Assembly (NCBI GenBank): GCA_025363755.1
Contig: JANYLQ010000029.1
Coordinates: 371,816 to 435,815, forward strand
Length of the DNA stretch: 64,000 nucleotides
Source of the DNA: Hyphomicrobiales bacterium
Lineage (GTDB): Bacteria; Pseudomonadota; Alphaproteobacteria; Rhizobiales; Aestuariivirgaceae
Reading direction: 5' to 3'
In this document: piece after piece, positions 20,020 to 29,276 of the stretch
How the letters are laid out: each line of letters begins with the position of its first letter
Position numbering within the stretch: the first letter of the stretch is position 1
Position numbers and translations under genes: made by a program
The notes under the pieces: generated by a model
Seen by the model: only the letters and a program-made list of their open reading frames with translations
Databases searched by the model: none
Told to the model about the DNA's origin: nothing

Positions 20020-20028
20020 TTCAAGGTC

Positions 20029-20472
20029 TTATTGTTGGAAAACTGAACCTGAAAGCGCCGGATCGGCAATCAATTGGGCCAGCGTCATGGCTTCGAGCCG
20101 CGCCAAATAATCAGCATAGGGCTTGTCAAAGGCACGCCTGATCTCACAGGTTGTTTCATCACGGCAATCATCGCATTTGCGGTAAGCGGTTCGCGAAAGG
20201 CATGGTAAAGGGGCAATTGGTCCGTCAACGAGGCGCAAAAAAGGCCCAATGTGTATAAGATCAGCAGGTTTCAACAACTCATAACCACCATCGCGGCCGC
20301 GGCGGCTTGAAATGTAACCCGCAGCTCGGAGCGACGACAAAATCTGTTCTATGAATTTGCGCGGCAGCTTTTCCTGTTCGCACATCTGCCGAATATTCAT
20401 GCCCCGCCCAGGCTTGGCCCGAGCCAAAGCAACGATGGCCTTAAAAGCATAGCGGGCGCGTTGTGATATCAT
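20029..20472 (-). CDS. Rrf2 family transcriptional regulator
   Basis: The 147-residue protein has the N-terminal Rrf2 winged helix ('ISQRARYAFKAIVALA', 'GYISSRRGRDGGYELLKPA'). Four cysteines follow at about residues 91, 100, 103 and 109, in a region where IscR-type members bind an Fe-S cluster. Rrf2 proteins sense iron, Fe-S clusters, NO or cysteine status (CymR). The position just upstream of the sulfate importer on the same strand suggests sulfur or cysteine control of sbp-cysTWA. The spacing of the Cys residues is not identical to IscR, so cluster binding is a guess. Confidence 0.88.
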   Translation of the reverse strand: MISQRARYAFKAIVALARAKPGRGMNIRQMCEQEKLPRKFIEQILSSLRAAGYISSRRGRDGGYELLKPADLIHIGPFLRLVDGPIAPLPCLSRTAYRKCDDCRDETTCEIRRAFDKPYADYLARLEAMTLAQLIADPALSGSVFQQ

Positions 20473-20570
20473 AGTGAATATGTAGATATTTAGAAAGCCA
20501 AAAGCAATGATTCAAACTCGGGTTCTTCCCACTTCCCTTCGCCTTCGCCCTCCCCTAAACCTCGCCCATC

Positions 20571-22193
20571 ATGATCCGCATTGACTCCATTTCCAAACAA
20601 AACGGCCATCAAATTTTATTTGTTGAGGCTTCGGCAGCGCTTAATCGGGGCGAGAAGATTGGGTTGGTGGGGCCTAATGGGGCGGGGAAGACCACGCTGT
20701 TTCGGATGATCTGTGGCCGCGAGGAAACCGATGAGGGGCAGGTTTCGACGGACCGGGGGATCTCCATCGGATATTTCAGCCAGGATGTGGGCGAGATGCA
20801 GGGGCGCTCTGCTGTGGCTGAGGTGATGGAGGGGGCTGGGCCTGTGAGTGCGGTGGCAGCCGAGATGGCGCAGCTTGAAGCGGCGATGGCTGATCCGGCG
20901 CGCATCGACGAGATGGACGACATCATTACGCGTTATGGCGAGGTGCAGGCGCAGTTTGAAAAGCTTGATGGCTATGCCCAAGATGCCCGCGCGCGCGAAG
21001 TGTTGGCGGGCTTAAGCTTTAGCCAAGAGATGATGGACGGCGATGTGGGCAAGCTTTCCGGTGGCTGGAAAATGCGCGTGGCGCTGGCGCGGATTTTGTT
21101 GATGCGGCCTGATGCCATGTTGCTGGATGAGCCTTCAAACCATCTTGATCTTGAGAGCTTGATCTGGCTTGAAAAGTTTTTGCGGGGTTATGAAGGCCTG
21201 TTGCTGATGACATCGCATGACCGCGAATTTATGAACCGCATCGTGACCAAGATTGTGGAGATTGATGGGGGCGAGCTGACTTCATATTCTGGTGATTATG
21301 AATTTTATGAGCAGCAACGTGCTCTGGCTGAAAAACAACAGCAGGCATCGTTTGAACGCCAGCAAGCAATGCTGGCCAAGGAGCTTAATTTTATTGCGCG
21401 GTTTAAAGCGCGTGCTTCACATGCAGCCCAAGTGCAAAGCCGGGTTAAGAAGCTGGAAAAGATTGACCGGGTTGAGCCGCCCAAGCGCCGGGTTTCCGTG
21501 GCTTTTGATTTTGCGCCAGCGCCGCGCTCTGGCGAAGATGTGGTGACTTTGGCGCAGGTTCATAAAGGTTATGGCACGCGGCAGATATATTCTGATTTGG
21601 ATTTTCAAATTCGCCGCAAGGAGCGCTGGTGCATTATGGGCGTCAATGGCGCTGGCAAATCGACATTGTTGAAATTGATTGCAGGCACGGCAGAGCCAGA
21701 CCAAGGCAGTGTGGCGATTGGTGCCTCTGTGAAGATGGGATATTTCGCGCAGCATGCTATGGAACTTCTGAATGGTGATCACTCGGTTTTTGAGTCGCTG
21801 GAAAATGCTTTTCCGCAAGCAACACAGGGATCGCTGCGCAATCTTGCAGGCGCATTTGGGTTTTCGGGTGATGATATTGAAAAGAAATGCCGCGTGCTTT
21901 CAGGTGGTGAAAAAGCGCGGCTGGTGATGGCGCAGATGTTGTTTGATCCACCGAATTTTCTGGTGCTCGATGAACCGACGAATCATCTTGATCTATTGAC
22001 GAAAGAAATGTTGATCAAGGCGCTTTCAGAATTTGAAGGCACCATGCTGTTTGTTTCGCATGATCGGCATTTTCTGGCTGCACTTTCCAACCGCGTGTTG
22101 GAACTGACGCCTGAAGGCCTACAACAATATGGCGGTGGTTATACCGAATATGTGGAGCGCACGGGTTATGAAGCGCCGGGTTTGCAGGATTAG
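20571..22193 (+). CDS. ABC-F family ATPase (ribosome-associated type)
   Basis: This soluble protein has 540 residues and two ABC domains and no membrane segment. Walker A motifs are 'GPNGAGKT' (about 34-41) and 'GVNGAGKS' in the second half. Signatures are 'LSGGWKMRVALARILL' and 'LSGGEKARLVMAQML', with Walker B 'AMLLDEPSNHLDL' and 'FLVLDEPTNHLDL'. The linker of charged helices between domains (about residues 245-310) is the P-site tRNA-interaction motif of ABC-F factors. It resembles YbiT/EttA-type translation factors. Antibiotic resistance is not indicated. It is transcribed alone, divergent from Rrf2. Confidence 0.88.
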   Translation: MIRIDSISKQNGHQILFVEASAALNRGEKIGLVGPNGAGKTTLFRMICGREETDEGQVSTDRGISIGYFSQDVGEMQGRSAVAEVMEGAGPVSAVAAEMAQLEAAMADPARIDEMDDIITRYGEVQAQFEKLDGYAQDARAREVLAGLSFSQEMMDGDVGKLSGGWKMRVALARILLMRPDAMLLDEPSNHLDLESLIWLEKFLRGYEGLLLMTSHDREFMNRIVTKIVEIDGGELTSYSGDYEFYEQQRALAEKQQQASFERQQAMLAKELNFIARFKARASHAAQVQSRVKKLEKIDRVEPPKRRVSVAFDFAPAPRSGEDVVTLAQVHKGYGTRQIYSDLDFQIRRKERWCIMGVNGAGKSTLLKLIAGTAEPDQGSVAIGASVKMGYFAQHAMELLNGDHSVFESLENAFPQATQGSLRNLAGAFGFSGDDIEKKCRVLSGGEKARLVMAQMLFDPPNFLVLDEPTNHLDLLTKEMLIKALSEFEGTMLFVSHDRHFLAALSNRVLELTPEGLQQYGGGYTEYVERTGYEAPGLQD

Positions 22194-22243
22194 GGCATTG
22201 ACGAGTCGCCAATCGATTGGCACAAAGATTTCTAAAAAAGGAA

Positions 22244-23374
22244 ATGGAATTGCGGGTAAGACTTTTAATTTTGTCGACCGCGGCTCTGGCTTTGAATTTT
22301 GCCAGTGTGTGTGCTGCACCTGAAGATGTTCCTGACCACGATTTAAGTTTTGTGCTCAAGGACGGTTATATCTTGGCTGAAGGTGTGTTTGTTGAAGACA
22401 CCGCTGAAAAATTCAAAGCGTTTTTAGCAGAGAATGGCAAGGCTGATGGCACTTGGAATATTCCGCTTTACATACAGTCTCTTGGTGGTTCACTGGGGGC
22501 CGCCATGGAAATGGGACAAATGCTGCGGGAACATGGGATGTCGACGGTATCATTCAATTGGTGCGCCTCGGCCTGCACATATATAATGATGGGCGGCGTG
22601 AACCGTGTTGTTGCAAAAGATGGTGTGTATGCAGTTCACCAATTTTCATATGATAACAGCATAGACCCGCAGAAGTTGGTTTATTCAAACGCCGATCTTC
22701 AGCATTTCCAGGACCTCGTTGCGAGCTTGAACGACTATGCCAAGGCACTGGGCGTCGACCCCGAAGTGGTCAGCATTGCCTCGCATACGCCGCCGAGCAC
22801 GACTACCAATCTGACGCGCGAACAGCTGGTGAAACTGGTGGTCGAAAATGTGCCGACCGATCAGGTGGATGGGCAAGATATCGCTGCTATCGCAATACCA
22901 GGCGTTAATGCGCCAGATCAAAAGATTCTTGAGGGATTAGAGCTTCCAGAAGCGCCCAATGTTTTTAATATTCAGCCGCACGGATTGACGAAACTTGCGG
23001 CTCAGTCCGTTGTGCGCGGTATTATCTTGGCGCAAACAGAAGACGTGGCCAGTTTAGAGAAAACCTTAAGCGCGCGTTACGGCAATTATATGCTGGCCAA
23101 TGGTGAGCCTGTTAGCCGCGAAAATCTCGTGGCCAAACACGTCAGCTTTGCACAAGAATGGGCTTATCGCTCACGTGAAATTGACCCGAATAGTTTGAAC
23201 ACGATATGCCAAGATAATGATGTGGCTTGCACGGTGACGGGCGTATTTGACGATGCCTATGGTGTAGCGAAAGACGGCGTTGTTGTGAAAAACAGATACC
23301 GGTTTAGCTATACGATCATGCTGCCATTGAGCCTTCCGGCGGTGACTGTCGAGCAGATTGAAAAATTGAATTAG
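22244..23374 (+). CDS. Secreted ClpP/crotonase-fold protein (COG3904-like)
   Basis: The protein is 376 residues from the ATG at 22244, which has a GGAA site five bases upstream. A signal peptide covers about 1-24. The region 75-135 has the ClpP-type pattern 'SLGGSLGAAMEMG' (oxyanion loop) and 'NWCASACTYIMMGG' with Ser109, then 'VHQF' with His132, the positions expected for a Ser-His dyad. This suggests a periplasmic serine hydrolase or a non-catalytic relative. Two cysteines flank Ser109 (CASAC), and a C-terminal domain of about 70 residues carries a further Cys pair. Function is unknown. It ends in a 4-nt convergent overlap with idnD. Confidence 0.7.
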   Translation: MELRVRLLILSTAALALNFASVCAAPEDVPDHDLSFVLKDGYILAEGVFVEDTAEKFKAFLAENGKADGTWNIPLYIQSLGGSLGAAMEMGQMLREHGMSTVSFNWCASACTYIMMGGVNRVVAKDGVYAVHQFSYDNSIDPQKLVYSNADLQHFQDLVASLNDYAKALGVDPEVVSIASHTPPSTTTNLTREQLVKLVVENVPTDQVDGQDIAAIAIPGVNAPDQKILEGLELPEAPNVFNIQPHGLTKLAAQSVVRGIILAQTEDVASLEKTLSARYGNYMLANGEPVSRENLVAKHVSFAQEWAYRSREIDPNSLNTICQDNDVACTVTGVFDDAYGVAKDGVVVKNRYRFSYTIMLPLSLPAVTVEQIEKLN

Positions 23375-24402
23375 AACGCGATCTGCACCTTCATCGCTCT
23401 GCTCCTATCGCTTGCCAAGTCGAAGGCTTCCTTAGCTTTGGCGAGTGGCATGACTTCAGTCAGAAGAGGTTTTAGATCGACGCGCTTCTTGTTGATGAGA
23501 TCAACAGCGAGTGCAAATTCTTCGTGGAAGCGGAACGAACCTTTTATTTCAATTTCTTTTGACACAATCATGTTTTGCGGGAGAGCGATGTTTCCGCCGA
23601 GTCCCAGTTGAATGAGTGTGCTGCGCGGCTTTAGAACTTCGAGGCCCATATGAAGCGCTGCTTCGTTGCCGCTGGCTTCGATCATGATATCGAAGTGGCC
23701 CTTATTGGCTTTGAATGGGGTGATCGTATCGGCGTTGGTGGCCACGTTGATGGTGTGGTCGGCACCGATTTTTCTGGCAAGGCTTAATGTGAAGTCCGAG
23801 ACATCAGTGGCGACGATTTCTTGTGCACCGTGGACGCGAGCAGCGATAATAGCCAGCGCGCCGATGGGGCCGCAGCCGGTGACCAAGACGCGTTTGTTGG
23901 CGAGTGAACCAGCGCGAACGATGGCATGAAGTGTGACCGCGAAGGGTTCAGCGAATGCAGCTTCTTCGATTGAAACATCGCTGGCGATGATGTGGGCTTG
24001 AGAGGCCTCAGCCACGAGTAATTGTTGGAAGGCGCCTTGAATATGGGGAAAGCGCATGGCGCTGCCGTAAAATAACATGTCAAGACAATGGTTTTGTTGG
24101 CCCTTTTTGCAGTACACGCATTGGCCACAAGGGCGCGACGGGCTGACCGCGACCATGTCTCCGACTTTGACATTGGTTACTCCGGCACCGAGTGCGGCAA
24201 CTTCGCCCGCCACCTCATGGCCCAGCACCATTGGTTCTTTCAAGCGAATGGTGCCGAAACCGCCGTGCTTGTAGTAATGTAAATCCGATCCGCAAATACC
24301 GCCGCGCTTGATGGCAACTTCAATTTGGCCCTGCCCTAGTTTTTGGGGTTCGCGTTCTTCAACGCGCAGATCCATGGCTTGGTGGATGACGACGGCTTTC
24401 AT
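23371..24402 (-). CDS. idnD: L-idonate 5-dehydrogenase (zinc MDR family)
   Basis: The 343-residue zinc-dependent dehydrogenase has the catalytic Zn site 'GGICGSDLHYYKHGG' with 'GHEVAGEV', the structural Zn cysteines 'CGQCVYCKKGQQNHC', and a Rossmann motif 'VTGCGPIGALAI'. The closest recognised type oxidises L-idonate to 5-ketogluconate. A related polyol dehydrogenase is possible. Context supports idonate: the hydroxyacid dehydrogenase overlaps its start by 4 nt, and idnO and gluconokinase are divergent neighbours. Confidence 0.82.
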   Translation of the reverse strand: MKAVVIHQAMDLRVEEREPQKLGQGQIEVAIKRGGICGSDLHYYKHGGFGTIRLKEPMVLGHEVAGEVAALGAGVTNVKVGDMVAVSPSRPCGQCVYCKKGQQNHCLDMLFYGSAMRFPHIQGAFQQLLVAEASQAHIIASDVSIEEAAFAEPFAVTLHAIVRAGSLANKRVLVTGCGPIGALAIIAARVHGAQEIVATDVSDFTLSLARKIGADHTINVATNADTITPFKANKGHFDIMIEASGNEAALHMGLEVLKPRSTLIQLGLGGNIALPQNMIVSKEIEIKGSFRFHEEFALAVDLINKKRVDLKPLLTEVMPLAKAKEAFDLASDRSRAMKVQIAF

Positions 24403-25343
24403 GCGGGCACCGGAGTGAGCAAAGGCTTGCCCGCAAAATGTGCGGCCAGATTATCGCGCACCAATTGGCCCATAGATTTTCTCGTCTCTAAAGTACCGCT
24501 GCCCACATGTGGTAAAACCACCACATTATTGAGCTTCATAAAGCGTGGATCGATATTTGGTTCGTTCAGATAAACGTCAAGGCCTGCCCCTTTGATCACG
24601 CCATTCTCCAGCGCATGTAAAAGTGCTGCTTCATCGACAACCGAGCCACGCGCGACGTTAATAAAATAACCTTGTGGCCCCAGCGCGATTAAAGCCGCAG
24701 AACCGATCATCGCCCTTGATCCGGCACCACCAGCCACTGCCGCTACCAGAAAATCACATTGCGCAGCCAGAGCCTCAACTGTCTCGCAATAATGATAAGG
24801 CACATCGTCTCGCTTGTTGCGGTTGTGATATAAAATTTCCATATCAAATCCAGCAGCGCGTTTGGCAATCGCCATGCCGATTCGGCCCAGCCCCAAAATG
24901 CCCATGCGTTTGCCAAAGAACCGCGTCGTACTTGGCATGGCTGAGTTTTTCCATTCGCCTGAACGAAGATACGTATCAGCAGCAGGAATATTGCGCGTGA
25001 CAGAGATGCACAATCCAATAGCTAAATCTGCAACATCCCCTGTGAGAACATCCGGGGTATAAGACACTTTAATATTCCGCGCTCGAGCCGCCTTCAAATC
25101 AATTGCGTCAGTGCCTACGCCAAAACATGCAATGACTTCCAAATTTGGCAACGCAGCAATCAGCTCAGCTGAAGCACCCATATCACCACGCGTCGCAATG
25201 GCGCGAATTTCATCCGCATGGCGACTGATATAAGCGTCCTTATCTTCTACCAACCATAGCTTGTGCACATCGTAAATGGTTTCAAAACTAGGCATGTCCC
25301 ATTCTGAATAGGGTCCAATCATCAACACACTTGGTTTTTTCAT
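24399..25343 (-). CDS. D-isomer-specific 2-hydroxyacid dehydrogenase
   Basis: The 314-residue NAD(P)-dependent dehydrogenase starts at the ATG at 25343; a TTG at 25349 is an alternative. The nucleotide-binding motif is 'GILGLGRIGMAIAKRAAGFD', and the catalytic Arg, Glu and His lie in 'NVARGSVVDEAALL', 'DVYLNEPNIDP' and 'VVLPHVGSGT'. It resembles GhrB-type 2-ketogluconate/glyoxylate/hydroxypyruvate reductases. In this cluster a role with 2-ketogluconate or a related ketoaldonate is plausible, but the substrate is not determined. It is first in a two-gene minus-strand operon with idnD. Confidence 0.85.
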   Translation of the reverse strand: MKKPSVLMIGPYSEWDMPSFETIYDVHKLWLVEDKDAYISRHADEIRAIATRGDMGASAELIAALPNLEVIACFGVGTDAIDLKAARARNIKVSYTPDVLTGDVADLAIGLCISVTRNIPAADTYLRSGEWKNSAMPSTTRFFGKRMGILGLGRIGMAIAKRAAGFDMEILYHNRNKRDDVPYHYCETVEALAAQCDFLVAAVAGGAGSRAMIGSAALIALGPQGYFINVARGSVVDEAALLHALENGVIKGAGLDVYLNEPNIDPRFMKLNNVVVLPHVGSGTLETRKSMGQLVRDNLAAHFAGKPLLTPVPA

Positions 25344-25380
25344 TTGCAACTTGTCTCAAAAAAAGGTTTCACTCTCAAAT

Positions 25381-26145
25381 ATGACAATGAAGCTTTTTGA
25401 TCTTTCGGGCAAGCGCGCTTTGATCACGGGTTCAAGCCAAGGCATTGGTTATGGCATTGCGCAAGGTTTGGCCGAGGCTGGGGCCGAAGTGATCTTGAAT
25501 GGGCGTGATGCAGGCAAGCTTTTTGGGGCAGCCGCTGAGCTACGAAAGGCGGGGCATAAGGTGCAAGAGGCGGCGTTTGATGTGACGTCTCACGCTTCTG
25601 TTGCAGAGGCCGTTGAAAAAATTGAGGCTGAAGGGCCTATTGATATTTTGTTTAATAATGCGGGTATGCAATTTCGAACCGCGCTGGAAGATTATCCGCT
25701 GGAGAAATTTCAAGAACTGATGCGCGTGAATGTTGAGAGCGTGTTTTTGGTTGGCCAAGCCGTGGCGCGGCGCATGATCAAGCGCGGGCGTGGAAAGATC
25801 ATCAATATCTGTTCGGTTCAGAGCGAGCTAGGGCGACCTTCGATTGCGCCTTATACAGCCACCAAGGGTGCAGTTAAAATGCTTACTAAAGGCATGTGTG
25901 CGGATTGGGCTAAGCATGGCATTCAGGTTAATGCGATTGGGCCAGGATATTTTAAGACTCCGCTGAACCAGGCTTTGGTTGACAATCCTGAATTTTCGAG
26001 CTGGCTCGAAAAGCGCACGCCTGCTGGCCGCTGGGGCAACACGGATGAACTCGTCGGAGCGTCAATATTTTTGGCTTCAGACGCATCATCGTTTATCAAT
26101 GGACACATTCTTTATGTCGATGGCGGAATCACCTCGGTTCTTTAA
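25381..26145 (+). CDS. idnO: Gluconate 5-dehydrogenase (SDR family)
   Basis: The 254-residue short-chain dehydrogenase interconverts 5-keto-D-gluconate and D-gluconate. It contains 'ITGSSQGIGYGIAQGLAEAG' (cofactor), 'NNAGMQFRTALEDYP', 'NICSVQSE' (Ser) and 'YTATKGAVKML' (Tyr-x3-Lys). The ATG at 25381 is chosen; 25387 is possible, and a TTG at 25351 would nearly touch the divergent gene. Only 37 bp separate the two divergent start codons. It overlaps the kinase gene downstream. Confidence 0.87.
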   Translation: MTMKLFDLSGKRALITGSSQGIGYGIAQGLAEAGAEVILNGRDAGKLFGAAAELRKAGHKVQEAAFDVTSHASVAEAVEKIEAEGPIDILFNNAGMQFRTALEDYPLEKFQELMRVNVESVFLVGQAVARRMIKRGRGKIINICSVQSELGRPSIAPYTATKGAVKMLTKGMCADWAKHGIQVNAIGPGYFKTPLNQALVDNPEFSSWLEKRTPAGRWGNTDELVGASIFLASDASSFINGHILYVDGGITSVL

Positions 26146-26644
26146 AGGCGCTTGCGTTGTGATGGGCGTTGCTTCCTGCGGCAAGACTTCTGTAGGCGAA
26201 TTGCTGGCGGAAAAATTAAGTGCGCATTTTGTAGAAGGTGACCGCCTGCACCCTGCTTCGAATGTCGCAAAGATGTCATCTGGCAATCCTTTGTCGGATG
26301 AAGATCGCTGGCCATGGTTGGCAGCAATAGGCACCTCACTTGCCGGACGTGAAGGGGCGGTTGGTTCGTGTTCAGCTCTGAAGCGGGTTTACCGCGAGGC
26401 GATTGCCAAAGCGGCGCAACGAGAGGTTTATTTTATTTATTTGAGCGGGTCGCGTGAATTGTTGCAGGAGCGGATTAACGCGCGGCAAGGCCATTTTATG
26501 CCGCCATCGCTATTAGAAAGTCAGCTGCGAATATTGGAAGAACCTGCGGCTGATGAGTTGGCCTTAAAGCTTGATATTGCAGAGCCAGTCACAGTGTTGG
26601 CCCAGAGGGCGAAGCTGTGGCTATTGTCCCGAGACAAAATTTAA
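26114..26644 (+). CDS. Gluconokinase
   Basis: The kinase is about 176 residues and phosphorylates gluconate to 6-phosphogluconate. The P-loop is 'GVASCGKTS', followed by 'FVEGDRLHPASNVAKMSSG' and 'PLSDEDRWPWLAAIG', all diagnostic for GntK/IdnK. The C-terminal 'ARQGHFMPPSLLESQL' holds the lid region. Start candidates are ATG 26114 and 26120, both inside the end of idnO. The overlap of about 32 nt suggests coupling. Its product is the substrate of Gnd at 30454. Confidence 0.9.
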   Translation: MSMAESPRFFKGACVVMGVASCGKTSVGELLAEKLSAHFVEGDRLHPASNVAKMSSGNPLSDEDRWPWLAAIGTSLAGREGAVGSCSALKRVYREAIAKAAQREVYFIYLSGSRELLQERINARQGHFMPPSLLESQLRILEEPAADELALKLDIAEPVTVLAQRAKLWLLSRDKI

Positions 26645-26732
26645 GCTCTTGCATAAAATCTTGCGTGCAATACATTCATTCTAAATCTTTGAGCTGTGGA
26701 ACGCCATAGCCGTCTAATGGGAGCGTTTATTT

Positions 26733-28226
26733 GTGAGCCAAGTGTTTGTTGCATTTGAGGGTGTGACCAAGCGTTTTGGTGGCACGACCGCGTTGAGCAA
26801 TGTGTCTTTGCATCTTGCGGCAGGTGAAATTTTGGCGCTGCTTGGCGAAAACGGTGCTGGTAAATCGACACTTATCAAATCGCTCGCCGGCATTCACAAG
26901 CCAGAGGAAGGGCGCATTCTGTTCAAGGGTCAGCCTTATGCACACAGGCCACCACAGCCCAATCAAAAACAATCTGTGGCCTTTATTCATCAAGACTTAG
27001 GGTTAGTCGAATGGATGAGTGTTGGTGAAAATGTTGGGTTGGCGCAGGGCTTTTCGATGAGCGGCAAACTAATCAATTGGCGGGCTACCGAGGCGCGGGC
27101 CGCAGAATGCCTTAAGCTTGTTAGTTGTGATTTTGATCCGTCGCGGCGCATTCAAGATTTAAGCCGTACTGAAAAATCATTAGTTGCGATTGCGCGGGCA
27201 TTGGCAACTGATGCTGATGTGCTGGTGCTCGATGAACCCACGGCGAGTTTGCCTGCCGATGAGGTGGAACGTTTATTTACTGTGTTGCGCGGGTTGAAGG
27301 CACGCGGCGTGGGCATGATCTATGTGTCGCACAGATTAGACGAGATTTTTAAATTGGCCGACCGTGTGGCGGTGTTGCGCGATGGCAAGCTGGTGGGCGA
27401 TACACCTGTGAAATCAACTTCGCCTGCTGCGCTCGTGAATATGATTGTGGGGCGCGAGGTGAAAGAGCTTTATCATCTTGGTGCAAAGCGTGATGGGGCC
27501 GAGACGTTGAAGGTTTCAGCGCTTTGCACATTTGATGTGGGGCCAATTTCTTTCTCGGCGCGTGAAGGCGAAGTGTTGGGGCTTGTTGGTTTGCGTGGCG
27601 CTGGCCAAGAGGCGGTGGGTCGGGCGCTGTTTGGCGCAATTGAACATGAAGGAACAGTGACGCTTGATGGCAAGCAGCTTGATCTCACCTCGCCTGAGGC
27701 TGCGCTTAATCAAGGCATTGGCCTGGTGGCGCGGGACCGGACGGAAGAAAGTGTGGCATTATCACTTTCAATCCGTGAAAATACATTTCTCAATCCCTGG
27801 TCGATAGGCCGAACTCTAATGTCGTTCATGACGCCGTTCTCTGAGGCCGAGGCTGCACGTGAAATCGGTAACACGGTAGGCTTACGACCCAATGATCCGC
27901 ATTTGCCGGTAGAGGCTTTGTCAGGTGGCAATCAGCAGAAGGTTGTTGTGGGACGGTGGCTGGCCACAGGGCGGCGCGTGTTGATTGCAGAAGATCCAAC
28001 AGCAGGTGTGGATGTGGGAGCGAAGGCCGAAATTTACCGGCTGATTGCCAAGGCGCTGGAAAGCAAATTAACTGTAATTGTGGTTTCAACTGACTTTGAA
28101 GAAGTGGCTAATATTTGTCACCGTGCGCTCGTATTTTCGCGCGGGGTCATCACCGCCGAAATCTCGGGCAAAAACCTTACAACTGAAAACCTTATCCACA
28201 CTGCATCGGCATCAGAGGCTGCATAA
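26733..28226 (+). CDS. Sugar ABC transporter ATP-binding protein (RbsA-like, CUT2)
   Basis: This 497-residue double-ABC ATPase of the ribose/CUT2 type has a first domain with Walker A 'GENGAGKSTL', 'LSRTEKSLVAIARAL' and 'VLVLDEPTASLP'. The second domain has a changed P-loop 'GLRGAGQEAVG' and 'LSGGNQQKVVVGRWL', which is normal for RbsA relatives. The start is GTG at 26733 with GGGAG about ten bases upstream. The permease starts on the last base of its stop codon. The transported sugar acid is inferred only from the idn/gnd genes around it. Confidence 0.9.
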   Translation: MSQVFVAFEGVTKRFGGTTALSNVSLHLAAGEILALLGENGAGKSTLIKSLAGIHKPEEGRILFKGQPYAHRPPQPNQKQSVAFIHQDLGLVEWMSVGENVGLAQGFSMSGKLINWRATEARAAECLKLVSCDFDPSRRIQDLSRTEKSLVAIARALATDADVLVLDEPTASLPADEVERLFTVLRGLKARGVGMIYVSHRLDEIFKLADRVAVLRDGKLVGDTPVKSTSPAALVNMIVGREVKELYHLGAKRDGAETLKVSALCTFDVGPISFSAREGEVLGLVGLRGAGQEAVGRALFGAIEHEGTVTLDGKQLDLTSPEAALNQGIGLVARDRTEESVALSLSIRENTFLNPWSIGRTLMSFMTPFSEAEAAREIGNTVGLRPNDPHLPVEALSGGNQQKVVVGRWLATGRRVLIAEDPTAGVDVGAKAEIYRLIAKALESKLTVIVVSTDFEEVANICHRALVFSRGVITAEISGKNLTTENLIHTASASEAA

Positions 28227-29257
28227 TGAACTCCATCCAATCCACAGCTTTAGAACCGACGCGGCATGAGTTGCAGAATTTGAGTTTCAGGCAAAAAATT
28301 GGACGCTGGATTCCGGTTTATGGTTTGGTGCTGCTTACTGTATTTTTGATGCTGGTATTTTCCATTTTGTTGCCAGATACTTTCCCAACTCTATTGAACT
28401 TGCGTTCGATCATTTTTGATAAATCGATCATCGCCATTTTATCTCTCGCCGCCATGATCCCCATGGCTGCGGGCCGCATCGATCTCACTGTGGGTTACGG
28501 TATTGTACTATGGCATATTCTGGCGCTCAGTTTACAGACCATTTTCCATGTACCATGGCCTTTGGCCGTTCTGATCGTGCTGTGCCTTGGTGCTTTAATG
28601 GGTGTGCTTAATGGCTTGCTGGTTGAAGTGGCCAAGATTGACTCGTTCATCGCAACATTGGGAACGGGCACCATACTTTATGCCATAGCACTTTGGCATT
28701 CCGGCGGCAGGCAGGTTGTTGGCGTGGTGCCCGATGGGTTTTACGCGCTCAACGCCACTTTCGTTTTTGGCCTGCCAATTGCTGGCTATTATGTGCTCGC
28801 TCTGGCCTTGGCCATGTGGTTGATTTTTGAATACACGCCGCTGGGCCGTTATCTTTATGCCATTGGTGCAAGTCCAAAGGCCGCGGCACTTAACGGAATT
28901 CCTGTGCGCAAATTTGTCATGGGCTCTTTCGTCGCTTCGGGTGTGCTCACCGCTGTGGCTGGAGTGCTGCTCGCATCCAAACTCCGCATTGGTCAAGCCA
29001 GTGTTGGATTAGAATATCTGTTGCCTGCTCTCGTGGGCGCATTCTTAGGTTCCACCACAATCAAACCCGGACGTGTGAACGTCTGGGGCACTTTGATTGG
29101 GGTGGCAATTCTTGCTGTCGGCATTTCTGGCATTCAGCAATTCGGCGGTTCCTTTTGGGTGGAACCGATGTTCAACGGCGCAACGCTGCTTATTGCCATT
29201 GGCATTGCAGGTTATGCCCAACGCAAACGCGGTGCCGCCCAAAAGGTATCAAAATAA
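28226..29257 (+). CDS. Sugar ABC transporter permease (RbsC-like, CUT2)
   Basis: The 343-residue inner-membrane permease has about nine to ten hydrophobic helices and the BPD_transp_2 pattern 'IGASPKAAALNGIPV' in the cytoplasmic coupling loop. 'MIPMAAGRIDLTVGYGIVL' corresponds to the conserved G-x-IDLSVG motif, here IDLTVG. The ATG overlaps the stop of the ATPase gene by one base (TAATG). The solute-binding gene follows after 19 bp. Confidence 0.92.
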   Translation: MNSIQSTALEPTRHELQNLSFRQKIGRWIPVYGLVLLTVFLMLVFSILLPDTFPTLLNLRSIIFDKSIIAILSLAAMIPMAAGRIDLTVGYGIVLWHILALSLQTIFHVPWPLAVLIVLCLGALMGVLNGLLVEVAKIDSFIATLGTGTILYAIALWHSGGRQVVGVVPDGFYALNATFVFGLPIAGYYVLALALAMWLIFEYTPLGRYLYAIGASPKAAALNGIPVRKFVMGSFVASGVLTAVAGVLLASKLRIGQASVGLEYLLPALVGAFLGSTTIKPGRVNVWGTLIGVAILAVGISGIQQFGGSFWVEPMFNGATLLIAIGIAGYAQRKRGAAQKVSK

Positions 29258-29276
29258 ATTATAATGGGAGTGAACT

